Part shown: in pieces, positions 1 through 7,570 of the stretch
Position numbering within the stretch: position 1 is the stretch's first letter
How the letters are laid out: each line of letters starts with the position of its first letter
Virus record (IMG/VR): IMGVR_UViG_3300031974_004092
Location: 1-22,389 of that record
DNA length: 22,389 bases
Strand: one strand, 5' to 3'
Origin: a virus
Position numbers and translations under genes: made by a program
The notes under the pieces: generated by a model
Told to the model about the DNA's origin: nothing
Databases searched by the model: none
The model's input: only the letters and a program-made list of their open reading frames with translations

Positions 1-1135
1 TAAGCTCTGCAGGATCCAAGAGCTGTGACGGTAAGTCCTTGTCAATGCTTCTGAATAAATCTTCCCAGTCGCGCTGAATTTTTCGTGCAGAGTCGTATTC
101 TGCATTGTTTCGTTTAATTTCTTGTATTCTTCGCTCAATTTCATCTTGCTGTTCTCTCGCTTCTTCGACTTTCTGAGATTCTGTATCAATTAATCCTTGC
201 TTAAAAGAACTATCAACAGATTGCTCGCAAGTCGGACAATGATCTCCTAATTTCTCTAATTTATCTAATAGGCGTTTTGACCCCGTTGCGGATTGTTGTA
301 ACTTACCCATCTCTGCCTGCAAGCTATCATAAGATTCTTTTGCAGTAATTTCACAAGATCTCGCCTCATCAATTTTTATCTTACTTAATAAATCTTTGAA
401 AGTATTATTCTGAGAAATCTTTTTATTTTTCTCAGAGATATTTTTAATTTCAATCATAAGAGTGGCGAGCTCTTGTTCGTCTTCTACCGTTTCAATAGAA
501 ATATTTTCTATTGGCAGTATGGATGTATCACTCAATTTGTTATCATGCAACCATTTTTCTATCGTTGCTGTTTTGGACTCAATTGAGTTTAAATTGAAAG
601 AAGACTTTCTTGCTTCCTCTTTAAACAACTCAAAAAGTTTTACATAGTGCTCTAGATGGAGAAGATCAATAAGAAACTTTTTGCGGTTCGTATCTGTTGC
701 AGTAAGAAATTGTAAACTGCTATTTGTGTTTTGGTATACCAACTGAGAGAAGGTTTTAAAGTCGATTCCAATAATATCTTGGAGTGTCTTGTATGTATTG
801 GTCGCTGTATGAGAACTAATATCTTCTCCATTTTCCAACAAGCGAAGCTTAATACTAGACTTGCGATCAATAATGACATCATAGCGTTTCTCATCTTTTG
901 TAAACTCAAGGTGTATATGATAACCGTCATTTACATATCTGTTTGGTATATCTGCTTTTTTGATTCCTTTGGAATTTTTGTTATACAGAGCTTCTTCTAT
1001 AATTAACGGTATGGAAGATTTACCCATGCCGTTAGTGCCAATAAGTTGAGTTACTGTGTTACTTTGTAAATCTAGCTCATTGTCTGCTCCGTAGCTGAAA
1101 CAATTACTCCATTTCAATTTTTGAAGCGTAATCAT
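1..1135 (-). CDS. sbcC: SbcC/Rad50-like recombination nuclease ATPase subunit (T4 gp46-like), 3' end cut by window edge
   Basis: Reading from ATG at 1135 the frame stays open to the left edge, giving 378 codons of a longer protein. Walker A is GTNGMGKS at residues 33-40, inside the usual SMC/Rad50 N-terminal start (KWSNCFSYG). A long charged coiled-coil-like stretch follows and contains a CPTC zinc hook at residues 300-303, where Rad50/SbcC proteins dimerise. The C-terminal Walker B/signature lobe lies outside the window. The start overlaps the end of the gp47-like gene by 32 bases, the classic 47-46 arrangement. The family pairs with SbcD/Mre11 to process DNA ends during recombination and replication, and in T4 also helps degrade host DNA. 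Family assignment is firm; host-DNA degradation here is inference. Confidence 0.93.
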   Translation of the reverse strand, partial: MITLQKLKWSNCFSYGADNELDLQSNTVTQLIGTNGMGKSSIPLIIEEALYNKNSKGIKKADIPNRYVNDGYHIHLEFTKDEKRYDVIIDRKSSIKLRLLENGEDISSHTATNTYKTLQDIIGIDFKTFSQLVYQNTNSSLQFLTATDTNRKKFLIDLLHLEHYVKLFELFKEEARKSSFNLNSIESKTATIEKWLHDNKLSDTSILPIENISIETVEDEQELATLMIEIKNISEKNKKISQNNTFKDLLSKIKIDEARSCEITAKESYDSLQAEMGKLQQSATGSKRLLDKLEKLGDHCPTCEQSVDSSFKQGLIDTESQKVEEAREQQDEIERRIQEIKRNNAEYDSARKIQRDWEDLFRSIDKDLPSQLLDPAEL

Positions 1136-2063
1136 TAAATATTCCTACTATATCCTTCACTTTTGGCTCAGGTATTTCTAAAATGTAAGTTAGATACTCT
1201 ATAAGCTCTTCAGCAATAGTCATTTCTTTTGCTAATTCTAGCACTGATTCAGAACTTCTTTTTACTACTTTTTTGTCAAGTAATTCGCTGTTCTTTACAG
1301 TAGCAAGCTCTTGAATATCCCCTTCTATTTCATAAATCGTATGATGGTAGTCTGTGGGCAACATCTCACTTGGGTCTGTTACTGTCTTACGAATAAGCTG
1401 TGGTAGTTCAAAAGCATCCCACATCCAAGACCAATCATTTGGATTTATTAAAAGGTAGCCGGTGCTGACCTCATTTCTATGAAACGAAGTTGTCATAGGG
1501 CTGCCTGGGTATACGATATTACGTTGAGTATTGCTATGAGCGTGAAGATCGCCTGCAAACACTACGGGGAAGTCCTCAAATCTGTCTAAGTCCACCTCTG
1601 GCTTGACGTGTGGAGGTATTTCGCCGCGAACGTGTGTAAACAATGGCTTCTTCGGATCAAACAATTCAATGGAGTTCTTTCGATGCAAATCTGCATATGG
1701 AAGCACTCCAAACCCAAAATCATTATCGTAATATGACATATCGACTACTTTTACTAGCGGATTAATGTCTCTTGTTACTTGCTTTAATTGTGTAAAAAAT
1801 GTTTTGTTTTTCTTAGTAGCTTCGTGATTACCGTCATAGATGAGTGTGGGAATCTGCACTTTACGAATAAACGCAAAGTACAGTTCCAACTCTTCCATGT
1901 TCGGCAGACGGTCAAATAAATCACCACCAATAACGTGCATATTACACTGCTTTTCGAGACTATGAACTTGCTCGAAAAACATTTTGTAGCGATTAGTAGC
2001 CCACTCACGAGGTACATTCTTTTGCCCTAGCTTAATGTGCCAGTCTGCCGTAAATAAGATCAT
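1104..2063 (-). CDS. sbcD: SbcD/Mre11-like metallophosphoesterase nuclease subunit (T4 gp47-like)
   Basis: A 319-residue protein with the calcineurin-like phosphoesterase motifs in order: DWH (D7, H9), GGDLFD (D48, D51), GNHE (N79, H80), TH (H144) and GDLHAH (171-176), which bind the two catalytic metals. The C-terminal part (after about 230) is helical and charged, as expected for the Rad50-binding region. Its ATG overlaps the stop of the ssDNA-binding protein gene as ATGA, so translation is probably coupled, and its 3' end overlaps the gp46-like gene by 32 bases. It should act with that subunit as an ATP-dependent end-processing nuclease in recombination-dependent replication. Length and motifs fit a complete gene. 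Confidence 0.94.
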   Translation of the reverse strand: MILFTADWHIKLGQKNVPREWATNRYKMFFEQVHSLEKQCNMHVIGGDLFDRLPNMEELELYFAFIRKVQIPTLIYDGNHEATKKNKTFFTQLKQVTRDINPLVKVVDMSYYDNDFGFGVLPYADLHRKNSIELFDPKKPLFTHVRGEIPPHVKPEVDLDRFEDFPVVFAGDLHAHSNTQRNIVYPGSPMTTSFHRNEVSTGYLLINPNDWSWMWDAFELPQLIRKTVTDPSEMLPTDYHHTIYEIEGDIQELATVKNSELLDKKVVKRSSESVLELAKEMTIAEELIEYLTYILEIPEPKVKDIVGIFNDYASKIEME

Positions 2064-2686
2064 CCGATGTTGAACTCATCTTCCAAGGATTCATCAATAT
2101 CGCCCGCTGCATCTTCACGAATCTCATCGAGAAGAGTCTTCTGGGCGTCTGGTGTAGGACGAGGCATAACATCGTCCATTGACTTTAAGTCTGCAATAGC
2201 TGACATCTCGCTTTCGCTCAAAGCACGCTGCTTGCACTTCAATACTTGTAGCTGATACTCTACATTGTAAGGTAAAGGTCCAGTCTTTACACGCTTGAAC
2301 TTAACGTCCCAGCCTGTCTCTGGATCAGTAGGATCACCCAGATCTTCTGCTGCTGTAAGAATTGCTTCAAACAACTTCTTCTTGAGGTTGATGATTTTTA
2401 CTTCACCACCATCAATGCACTGCATAGCGTAGCTCCAGCCACACTTGAGGTCGGGGTAGTACTCACGAACCCAATCTTTTTCAAGATTGTTAAAACGCTC
2501 TTCGTTACGATCAAACGATAAACACTCAAAGGGAATGTTCTTACCGTTTTTGCCTTCGAGCCAGTAAACGTATCGAGCGAGAACATCTCCTACGAGACGA
2601 ACTTCGTTGTCTCCGTCACGATATGAGTATGAAGTAATAGATGATTTTTTAGCGCCACCTGCCGCTTTGTTAAATGATAATGCCAT
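2060..2686 (-). CDS. Probable single-stranded DNA-binding protein (gp32-like)
   Basis: A 208-residue protein with a basic, flexible N-terminus (KAAGGAKKSS), a central core with Cys and aromatic residues (WLEGKNGK, CLSFDR, YPDLKC) and a beta-rich stretch (WDVKFKRVKTG, EYQLQVLKC), ending in a very acidic tail (DIDESLEDEFNIG). A basic N-terminus, OB-like core and acidic C-terminal tail are typical of replicative SSBs such as T4 gp32, whose tail recruits partner proteins. I recognise the sequence style from SSBs annotated in marine phages, but have no alignment. The start overlaps the preceding stop by one base (TAATG) and its stop overlaps the gp47 start, placing it in a recombination operon. 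SSB is inference from architecture and context. Confidence 0.75.
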   Translation of the reverse strand: MALSFNKAAGGAKKSSITSYSYRDGDNEVRLVGDVLARYVYWLEGKNGKNIPFECLSFDRNEERFNNLEKDWVREYYPDLKCGWSYAMQCIDGGEVKIINLKKKLFEAILTAAEDLGDPTDPETGWDVKFKRVKTGPLPYNVEYQLQVLKCKQRALSESEMSAIADLKSMDDVMPRPTPDAQKTLLDEIREDAAGDIDESLEDEFNIG

Positions 2687-3087
2687 TAGTGTATATCCTT
2701 TTTATTGACTTCTTCATACTTAAAGTATAATCTATCCTTTTTAATATGAAGTAGGCTGTTGTCTTTAAATAATTCTCGATCTAGTTCACAAAGAAGAAGG
2801 TCAAGAGTTTTGTCCCCAGTTGCTAAATAGTCCGCAAGCGAACGTAAAGAAGCCAACGCAACATACTGGGCTATGTCGCGAAAGCTGTGTTTATATGAGT
2901 GGTATAGAAGTATATCAGGATGAACTAAGAAACAGCTCCCCGAGAAGTCAAGATTAGCAAACTTAAAGATTTTATCGTGTTTATTACGCGGTATTTCTTT
3001 GTTTACTAATAATTTTATGACAAGATATATGGACGAAGGTGTTCCCTTAGTTACTTCAAATATCTTATTCCAATCATATAACAACAT
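2686..3087 (-). CDS. Hypothetical protein, first gene of the SSB-gp47-gp46 unit
   Basis: An unrecognised protein of up to 133 residues: a first half with hydrophobic segments (SSIYLVIKLLV, GSCFLVHPDILLYH), a helical middle (QYVALASLRSLADYLATG) and a charged C-terminus (YFKYEEVNKKDIH). No catalytic motif is evident. The 3' end is fused to the SSB start by TAATG. The 5' end is odd: the ATG at 3087 directly abuts the -10 hexamer of the promoter at 3088-3127, so a transcript from that promoter would begin inside or after the start codon. Either this gene is translated from read-through mRNA, or a start farther in is used; no good Shine-Dalgarno site was seen for a later start. By position it may take part in recombination or replication. 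Confidence 0.7.
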   Translation of the reverse strand: MLLYDWNKIFEVTKGTPSSIYLVIKLLVNKEIPRNKHDKIFKFANLDFSGSCFLVHPDILLYHSYKHSFRDIAQYVALASLRSLADYLATGDKTLDLLLCELDRELFKDNSLLHIKKDRLYFKYEEVNKKDIH

Positions 3088-3127
3088 ATTATACTCTACT
3101 TTTAACCATTTGTCAAGAACTGTTTTT
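3088..3127 (-). promoter_or_regulatory. Sigma70-type promoter with A-tract (family member 1)
   Basis: On the minus strand: an AAAAAC A-rich block and GTTC lead into TTGACA (3116-3111), 17 bases of spacer, then TATAAT (3093-3088). It matches seven other junction promoters in this window. It would drive the recombination unit (unknown gene, SSB, gp47, gp46). The -10 touches the ATG of the downstream gene. Confidence 0.85.
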
Positions 3128-3134
3128 CTACGCT

Positions 3135-4430
3135 TCAGAGCTGTTGAATGGAATAACCTTGTTTCATATAGTATCCCATTCTGTTAGAAGCCTGTCGTTG
3201 GGCTGTTTTGCCTTTTAAGTGAATATCAATAATCACCGGATCGCGTTTATTATCATGTTTCCTAACAACCCTTCCGATAAGCTGGGTAAGTAGTGGTTCA
3301 TTATTAATAGGAGTGGCCAAGATAAGGCAAGAAAGAGTGTTAACCGATATTCCCTCACTAAAAATAGCTTGAGTTCCGTAAAGTATGTTTTTAGTTCCAT
3401 GTAAAATCTCGTCTATTAGTGTTTCTCTGTCTTCATGCGCTACTTCACCCGTAACACATATGGAATTTTCACCAGTCAGTTCGGCGCAGCTTTTCAAAAA
3501 GTGAACTCGATCGGACACAACGAGCACTTTATGTCCTTTCGCTGCATATGCAGACGCCAACATTGCTACGGAGTGTCGATATTCGTCATTATTTGCGATT
3601 GCATTGACTCGTTTAGCCCAAGGAATATTTGCCCCGTCTGGAAAGCGCACTTCTGACCGATAAATGTGTATTTTCGGCGTTAAAAAGTTTTCTTTTGGCG
3701 GTTTGAAAATATTCGGACTGAAGTAGTCACGAAAAACTACGTGCTTTCCATCTTTGCGCTCAATTGTCCCAGACAAGCCAATCTTATATCGAGCATGGCT
3801 GGTATCAATAATTTTAGCGAAAGTGGGAGAGGAGACGTGATGCATTTCATCTAAAATAATCGTGCCAAACTCTTTCCGAATTTTATCAATGTTTCTATAA
3901 AGAGTTTGGGTATTACCAATACAAATAGGGCTATCGGTGTCAAAACTCCCGCTACCAATAATACCAGGTCTAATTCCATAAACTTTTTCCACTTCTTTTG
4001 CCCACTGATTTCGTAGTGGGACTGTGTGTGTAACCACAAGTGTTTTCTGTCCGAGTTTTCCCGCAATTGCGAGACCTGTAAATGTTTTACCCCAGCTCAC
4101 CCAAGCGTTGATAATACAGTTATCATCCAAGCTGTCATAGACCTCTTGTTGACTTGGCCGTAGCTCAAACGCAAATTTTGGAAAATCGGCAGGAATATTC
4201 AGACGCTTCTCTACGATATCGTAGCCGTCTGGAATAAGGTCTGTTCGTCCGATTGGTATGGATACCAGATTTTCGCGCACCCGTTGCAGATTCTTGATGA
4301 TCTGTGGAGGGTCGTTTGGGTTTTGTGTTGGTATTTTATAGGTGAGTTCGTCCGCGAGCTTTTTCTTCAACTCTGGAGTCACTTCCATAAAAATACGATT
4401 ACTTAATACCGCTTTCATAATTGTCTGCAT
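3135..4430 (-). CDS. uvsW: UvsW-like superfamily 2 DNA helicase
   Basis: A 431-residue SF2 helicase. RPSQQE (91-96) is the Q-like motif, AWVSWGKT (109-116) motif I, DEMHH (194-198) motif II (DExH), SGT (220-222) motif III, and QLIGRVVR near the C-terminus motif VI with arginine fingers. The ATP-binding loop is unusual, with Ala for the first Gly and SWGKT in place of GSGKT. Order, length and N-terminal extension fit the T4 UvsW/RecG-like helicases that remodel forks, unwind R-loops and help switch replication from origin- to recombination-dependent. The start at 4430 overlaps the alternative oxidase gene by 32 bases; an ATG at 4418 is an alternative. It is the last gene of the long block starting at the 11575 promoter. 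Confidence 0.9.
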   Translation of the reverse strand: MQTIMKAVLSNRIFMEVTPELKKKLADELTYKIPTQNPNDPPQIIKNLQRVRENLVSIPIGRTDLIPDGYDIVEKRLNIPADFPKFAFELRPSQQEVYDSLDDNCIINAWVSWGKTFTGLAIAGKLGQKTLVVTHTVPLRNQWAKEVEKVYGIRPGIIGSGSFDTDSPICIGNTQTLYRNIDKIRKEFGTIILDEMHHVSSPTFAKIIDTSHARYKIGLSGTIERKDGKHVVFRDYFSPNIFKPPKENFLTPKIHIYRSEVRFPDGANIPWAKRVNAIANNDEYRHSVAMLASAYAAKGHKVLVVSDRVHFLKSCAELTGENSICVTGEVAHEDRETLIDEILHGTKNILYGTQAIFSEGISVNTLSCLILATPINNEPLLTQLIGRVVRKHDNKRDPVIIDIHLKGKTAQRQASNRMGYYMKQGYSIQQL

Positions 4431-4983
4431 ACCTATGGTTTAAAATACTGTGAGTGCGTTCATCTTCGCGAATACAATGCAACATATCTCGTAGTGTTGC
4501 AGTGCCTGGTAGCCGGTAATATTCAATGGCAGCAAGAGGTGCTCGCACATTCTCTATATGCCCTTCGTCTATTTGTTTAATATAGTCTGTGTAGCTTATT
4601 ACGGCCTCTTCCTCAAAGTAGCCAATCATGCGATGTGCAGTTGTCTGCGAAATCATGTAAAGTGTAAAGTAAAATATTGAAAACAATATCTGTGCTACAA
4701 GAATTATGCCTTTTTCTACTGTAGTAGGCTTCGTTATGTGTAGCACAAATATTAAATGTTTTCGTTCGTTTTCTGCTTCTTCAAGCATATGGTGTATTTT
4801 AGTCCCGTAACCCTTTTTGAGAGTACGAAGACTTGCAAAATGAGTGAGCATTCCCGCAATCATGCCGGGCACACCCGCTACGGTCTCCAGAACTACTGCT
4901 CGATGACCATATCTCTCACGAAAGAACATATCGGCTGTAAACCGAAAGAACTTTGTCATAAATTTTGCAAAAAAATCACTCAT
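4399..4983 (-). CDS. aox: Alternative oxidase (diiron ubiquinol:oxygen oxidoreductase)
   Basis: A 194-residue protein with the signature set of the alternative oxidase family: LETVAGVPGM (E33), AENERKHL (E73, H76), FEEEAVISYT (E124-126, Tyr131) and REDERTH (E175, H178). These provide the four Glu and two His that hold the diiron site, plus the conserved Tyr. The AENER and VPGM forms resemble mitochondrial/proteobacterial AOX rather than the plastid/cyanophage PTOX form. The family oxidises ubiquinol and reduces oxygen to water without pumping protons, lying on the inner face of the cytoplasmic membrane. I chose ATG 4983 over 5007 because GAGGAAA lies just upstream of it and it overlaps the lipoprotein stop by only 8 bases. 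It is complete but N-terminally short. Neighbours are a lipoprotein and isocitrate lyase upstream and a helicase downstream. Confidence 0.93.
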   Translation of the reverse strand: MSDFFAKFMTKFFRFTADMFFRERYGHRAVVLETVAGVPGMIAGMLTHFASLRTLKKGYGTKIHHMLEEAENERKHLIFVLHITKPTTVEKGIILVAQILFSIFYFTLYMISQTTAHRMIGYFEEEAVISYTDYIKQIDEGHIENVRAPLAAIEYYRLPGTATLRDMLHCIREDERTHSILNHRYADNYESGIK

Positions 4984-5173
4984 TAGTTTCCTCATTGTAT
5001 AGGACACACCATAGTCGGGTTCTGTCCTCTGTGTAACATATCATACTACCATAGTACGGCCTACATACGTCTACAGGCTCTATTGTTGATTTATATTCTA
5101 TACAATCTTTATCTTCTTGCGTTGTAACACATCCCCCAAGAAGAATTACCGTTAATAATACATTAAGTTTCAT
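4976..5173 (-). CDS. Small lipoprotein between isocitrate lyase and alternative oxidase
   Basis: A 65-residue protein beginning with Lys, a hydrophobic stretch and the lipobox LGGC (Cys15), so it should be exported, lipidated and anchored to a membrane. The mature part is about 50 residues and holds four more Cys, which could form disulfides in the periplasm. GGAG lies just upstream of the ATG, in the 10-base gap after the isocitrate lyase stop, and the 3' end overlaps the alternative oxidase start. I do not recognise a family. Placement between two metabolic genes suggests it arrived with them or supports their function at the membrane; a spanin-like lysis role is possible but no partner is visible. 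Confidence 0.8.
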   Translation of the reverse strand: MKLNVLLTVILLGGCVTTQEDKDCIEYKSTIEPVDVCRPYYGSMICYTEDRTRLWCVLYNEETNE

Positions 5174-5183
5174 TCTCCAAGTC

Positions 5184-6413
5184 CTAGAACTGTGCTGTTT
5201 CTGTTGAACCCTTGAGCGCTTCGGTAGAACTCCCTAACGCCTTGGTAATTTCGTCAAAATACCCCACACCTACTTCTCGCTGGTGGCGAGTTGAAGTGTA
5301 TCCGTATTGTTCTGCTGCAAACTCCGCTTCTTGCAGGGTTGAGTATGCCAACATTCCGTCACTTTTATATTTACGTGCAAAATCAAATACTGCCATATTA
5401 GTCGAATGAAAGCCTCCAAGAGTGATAAACTGGAACTTGAACCCCATTTTACCTAACTCATGTTGAAAATCACGAAGTTCCGCATCTCCAGGAATGGACT
5501 GTCTCCAGTTAAAGCTCGGAGAGCAGTTATACGCTAACATTGCGTCGGGATTAGACCCTTTGACTGAATCAGCAAAACGCCGGGCGTCTTTGAGACATGG
5601 GGTGCTGGTTTCGCACCACACGAGGTCTGCGTATTGGGCATAGGCGGCACCTCGCTCACATCCCATTTCAAGACCCCCGTGGATTTGCCAGAACCCGTCA
5701 GATGTTCTGTTTTTGATGCTTGCTCCTGCCTGAGAGCTTCTACGTATCCACTTGGTATCCGCTGAACAATGATCGCTGCTGAGTAGCTGTGCGCTCTCTG
5801 CGTCTGTTCTCGCAATGATGAGTGTCTCTGTTCCACAAACGTCAGCAGCGAGACGAGCAGCGTTAAGATTCCTAATGGCATCACTAAGAGGAATAAGAAC
5901 TTTCCCTCCGAGATGTCCACACTTTTTGGCGGAGGCGAGTTGGTCTTCAAAGTGGACTCCTGCCGCTCCTGCTTCGATGAGATTTCGTGCCAGCTCATAG
6001 CTATTTAATACTCCCCCAAACCCTGCTTCCGCATCTGCCACGATAGGCGCGAAATCAAAGCCGTTCTCCGTCTCTGCATATTCGATCTGGTCTTGTCTGC
6101 GAAATGCGTTATTGATGTTACGCACCACAGACGGAACCGAATCGACTGGATAGAGAGATTGATCTGGATATACTTCATTAGACGAGTTGGCCGCAGCAGC
6201 AACTTGCCAACCTGAGCAATAGATAGCTTGAAGGCCGGCTTTAACGTGCTGCACAGCTTGCTGTCCATTGTAAGCGCCAAAGGTGTTAATGTATAAGTTT
6301 TCACTAAACAACTTCCTTAGCTTTACAGCCATGTCTCGAGCAATAGTGTGCTCAATTTTTTGTGTCCCCTGCAACTTTCTTACGGTCTCGGGGGTGTAGT
6401 CTCGTTTTTTCAT
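5184..6413 (-). CDS. aceA: Isocitrate lyase
   Basis: A 409-residue protein closely matching bacterial isocitrate lyase along its whole length. It cleaves isocitrate to glyoxylate and succinate, the first step of the glyoxylate shunt. Visible motifs: SGWQVA (67-72), VADAEAGFGG with Mg-site Asp127 and Glu129, the active-site loop KKCGHLGGK (163-171, catalytic Cys165), ARTDAE (R202), WCETSTP (266-272), YNCSPSFNW (295-303), FITLGGFH (Thr331) and the C-terminal ending ALKGSTETAQF that closes over the site. All catalytic residues I can place are intact. Compared with the roughly 430-residue bacterial enzymes it lacks about 25-30 N-terminal residues. Its ATG overlaps the PhoH stop (ATGA). No malate synthase is in the window. 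Expected in the host cytoplasm as a tetramer. Confidence 0.97.
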   Translation of the reverse strand: MKKRDYTPETVRKLQGTQKIEHTIARDMAVKLRKLFSENLYINTFGAYNGQQAVQHVKAGLQAIYCSGWQVAAAANSSNEVYPDQSLYPVDSVPSVVRNINNAFRRQDQIEYAETENGFDFAPIVADAEAGFGGVLNSYELARNLIEAGAAGVHFEDQLASAKKCGHLGGKVLIPLSDAIRNLNAARLAADVCGTETLIIARTDAESAQLLSSDHCSADTKWIRRSSQAGASIKNRTSDGFWQIHGGLEMGCERGAAYAQYADLVWCETSTPCLKDARRFADSVKGSNPDAMLAYNCSPSFNWRQSIPGDAELRDFQHELGKMGFKFQFITLGGFHSTNMAVFDFARKYKSDGMLAYSTLQEAEFAAEQYGYTSTRHQREVGVGYFDEITKALGSSTEALKGSTETAQF

Positions 6414-7069
6414 AAACCTAATTCCGTTTTTGCGGTTATGTAAGATTTAACAAAATTACTGCGAACGATGTCTTGAATCTCAAAGTCTACGAGATCAAAG
6501 TTGTCCATCGCTTTCAGTATCCTAATAAAATCCTTCAGTCCGTTTGTTCGTAGATCAGACTGTCGGAAGTCCCCACAGAAGATTACTCTACAACCTTGGC
6601 CTACTCGAGTAATAATTGAGTCCAACTCATGAAAAGTCATATTCTGGCACTCATCAATAAGTATTGTAGCATTTCGTAGAGTCACACCTCGCACAAACGA
6701 AGTAGTCATAAAATGCACTAAACCTTTGGTTTTAAGTATCTCGTAAGCATCGCCTCGTTGAAACAGCTCAATACAAATATCTTTGTAAGGCTCTTCATAG
6801 ACGTGTGCTTTTTCTTTCTCATTCCCCGGCAGAAAACCGATATCTCGTGTAGAGACGGCACTGCGAATAATTACTAGTTTTTGGTACTCTTGCTTTGCCA
6901 TGTCATCAAATGCTAAATAACATGAGATAAAAGTCTTGCCTGTTCCTGCTACTCCGTGTAGTACCAGGTTTTTCTCGCTCTCAAATGCTTTGAGCTGGTT
7001 TTGTGTTAAAGGGTCAATTTGTTGCAGGTCGAGGTTAGCGCCTGCGAGGGTTTTACTGCGTTTTCCCAT
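6410..7069 (-). CDS. phoH: PhoH-like P-loop ATPase
   Basis: A 219-residue protein with Walker A GVAGTGKT (39-46), the PhoH-type STRDIGFLPG segment (73-82), Walker B ILIDE (136-140), and a GDFRQSDL motif that corresponds to the sensor region. PhoH proteins are RNA/DNA-associated ATPases, very common in marine phages; their exact role during infection is unsettled. The gene is full length for the phage type. It lies 6 bases after the preceding gene's stop and shares ATGA with isocitrate lyase, so the metabolic enzyme is probably translationally coupled to it. In some bacteria phoH responds to phosphate starvation, but no Pho box is evident here. Confidence 0.95.
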   Translation of the reverse strand: MGKRSKTLAGANLDLQQIDPLTQNQLKAFESEKNLVLHGVAGTGKTFISCYLAFDDMAKQEYQKLVIIRSAVSTRDIGFLPGNEKEKAHVYEEPYKDICIELFQRGDAYEILKTKGLVHFMTTSFVRGVTLRNATILIDECQNMTFHELDSIITRVGQGCRVIFCGDFRQSDLRTNGLKDFIRILKAMDNFDLVDFEIQDIVRSNFVKSYITAKTELGL

Positions 7070-7075
7070 AATTCC

Positions 7076-7570
7076 TTATACCTTTCTGCGAGTGTCCTTT
7101 AAAGGTTCTTCAGAGTACTCGTATAATGTCCACGGTTGTGCTCCATAGTATAAAATGCCAGCATACCGTATTTCGTCGGCGGGAGGTCGAGGAACCTTAA
7201 AAGGAAACCGAACTCCCTGCAAGTAAAGAAGACTAAAGCCCTCTTTTAAACTTACATTTTTGATACGATGATATTTCAAAGAGCACCACTGAGTTTTCTC
7301 ATAGGTGAATGGTATACCGTTTGTATCAATAAAACATTTATCTGAATTTTTTATAAGACCACTAAAACTATCATACTGCTTCTTTAGCGCAAGCAAATTA
7401 CGATGAGGTGTTTGTAGTCTGCGGAGACCTAGTGTATCCCCGCTCTGATTTTTGTCGTCTACAATCTGGCCGTCTAAAAAGAGAAGACCGTCGGCCTTGC
7501 TCCAGTTATCAGACGGCATTTCATAGATTGGAAACTGTATCCTATTGAGTTTTCTATACGTCAGTGCCAT
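7076..7570 (-). CDS. Conserved hypothetical protein downstream of DNA polymerase
   Basis: I take ATG 7570 (MALTYRK) as the start, overlapping the polymerase stop by 17 bases; upstream codons in this frame run antisense-like through polymerase sequence and look non-native. The result is about 164 residues. Features seen: a motif-like core KADGLLFLDGQIVDDKNQ and GDTLGLRRLQTP, then YHRIKNVSL and RFPFKVPRPPADEIRY, and a basic tail (KDTRRKV). I have seen similar wording in unnamed marine-phage proteins, but know no function. Its fixed position between polymerase and PhoH suggests a replication-linked role. The start has no strong Shine-Dalgarno, consistent with coupling to the polymerase gene. Confidence 0.78.
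   Translation of the reverse strand: MALTYRKLNRIQFPIYEMPSDNWSKADGLLFLDGQIVDDKNQSGDTLGLRRLQTPHRNLLALKKQYDSFSGLIKNSDKCFIDTNGIPFTYEKTQWCSLKYHRIKNVSLKEGFSLLYLQGVRFPFKVPRPPADEIRYAGILYYGAQPWTLYEYSEEPLKDTRRKV

Noticed and set aside
1251-1279. TTGACA-like site (1279-1274) inside the gp47-like gene.
   Set aside because: No -10 at the right spacing (AGTTCT there), and the upstream block does not match the promoter family.
5534-5998. 154-codon minus-strand frame within isocitrate lyase.
   Set aside because: It is an alternative frame of the strongly supported isocitrate lyase gene and contains no recognisable domain.
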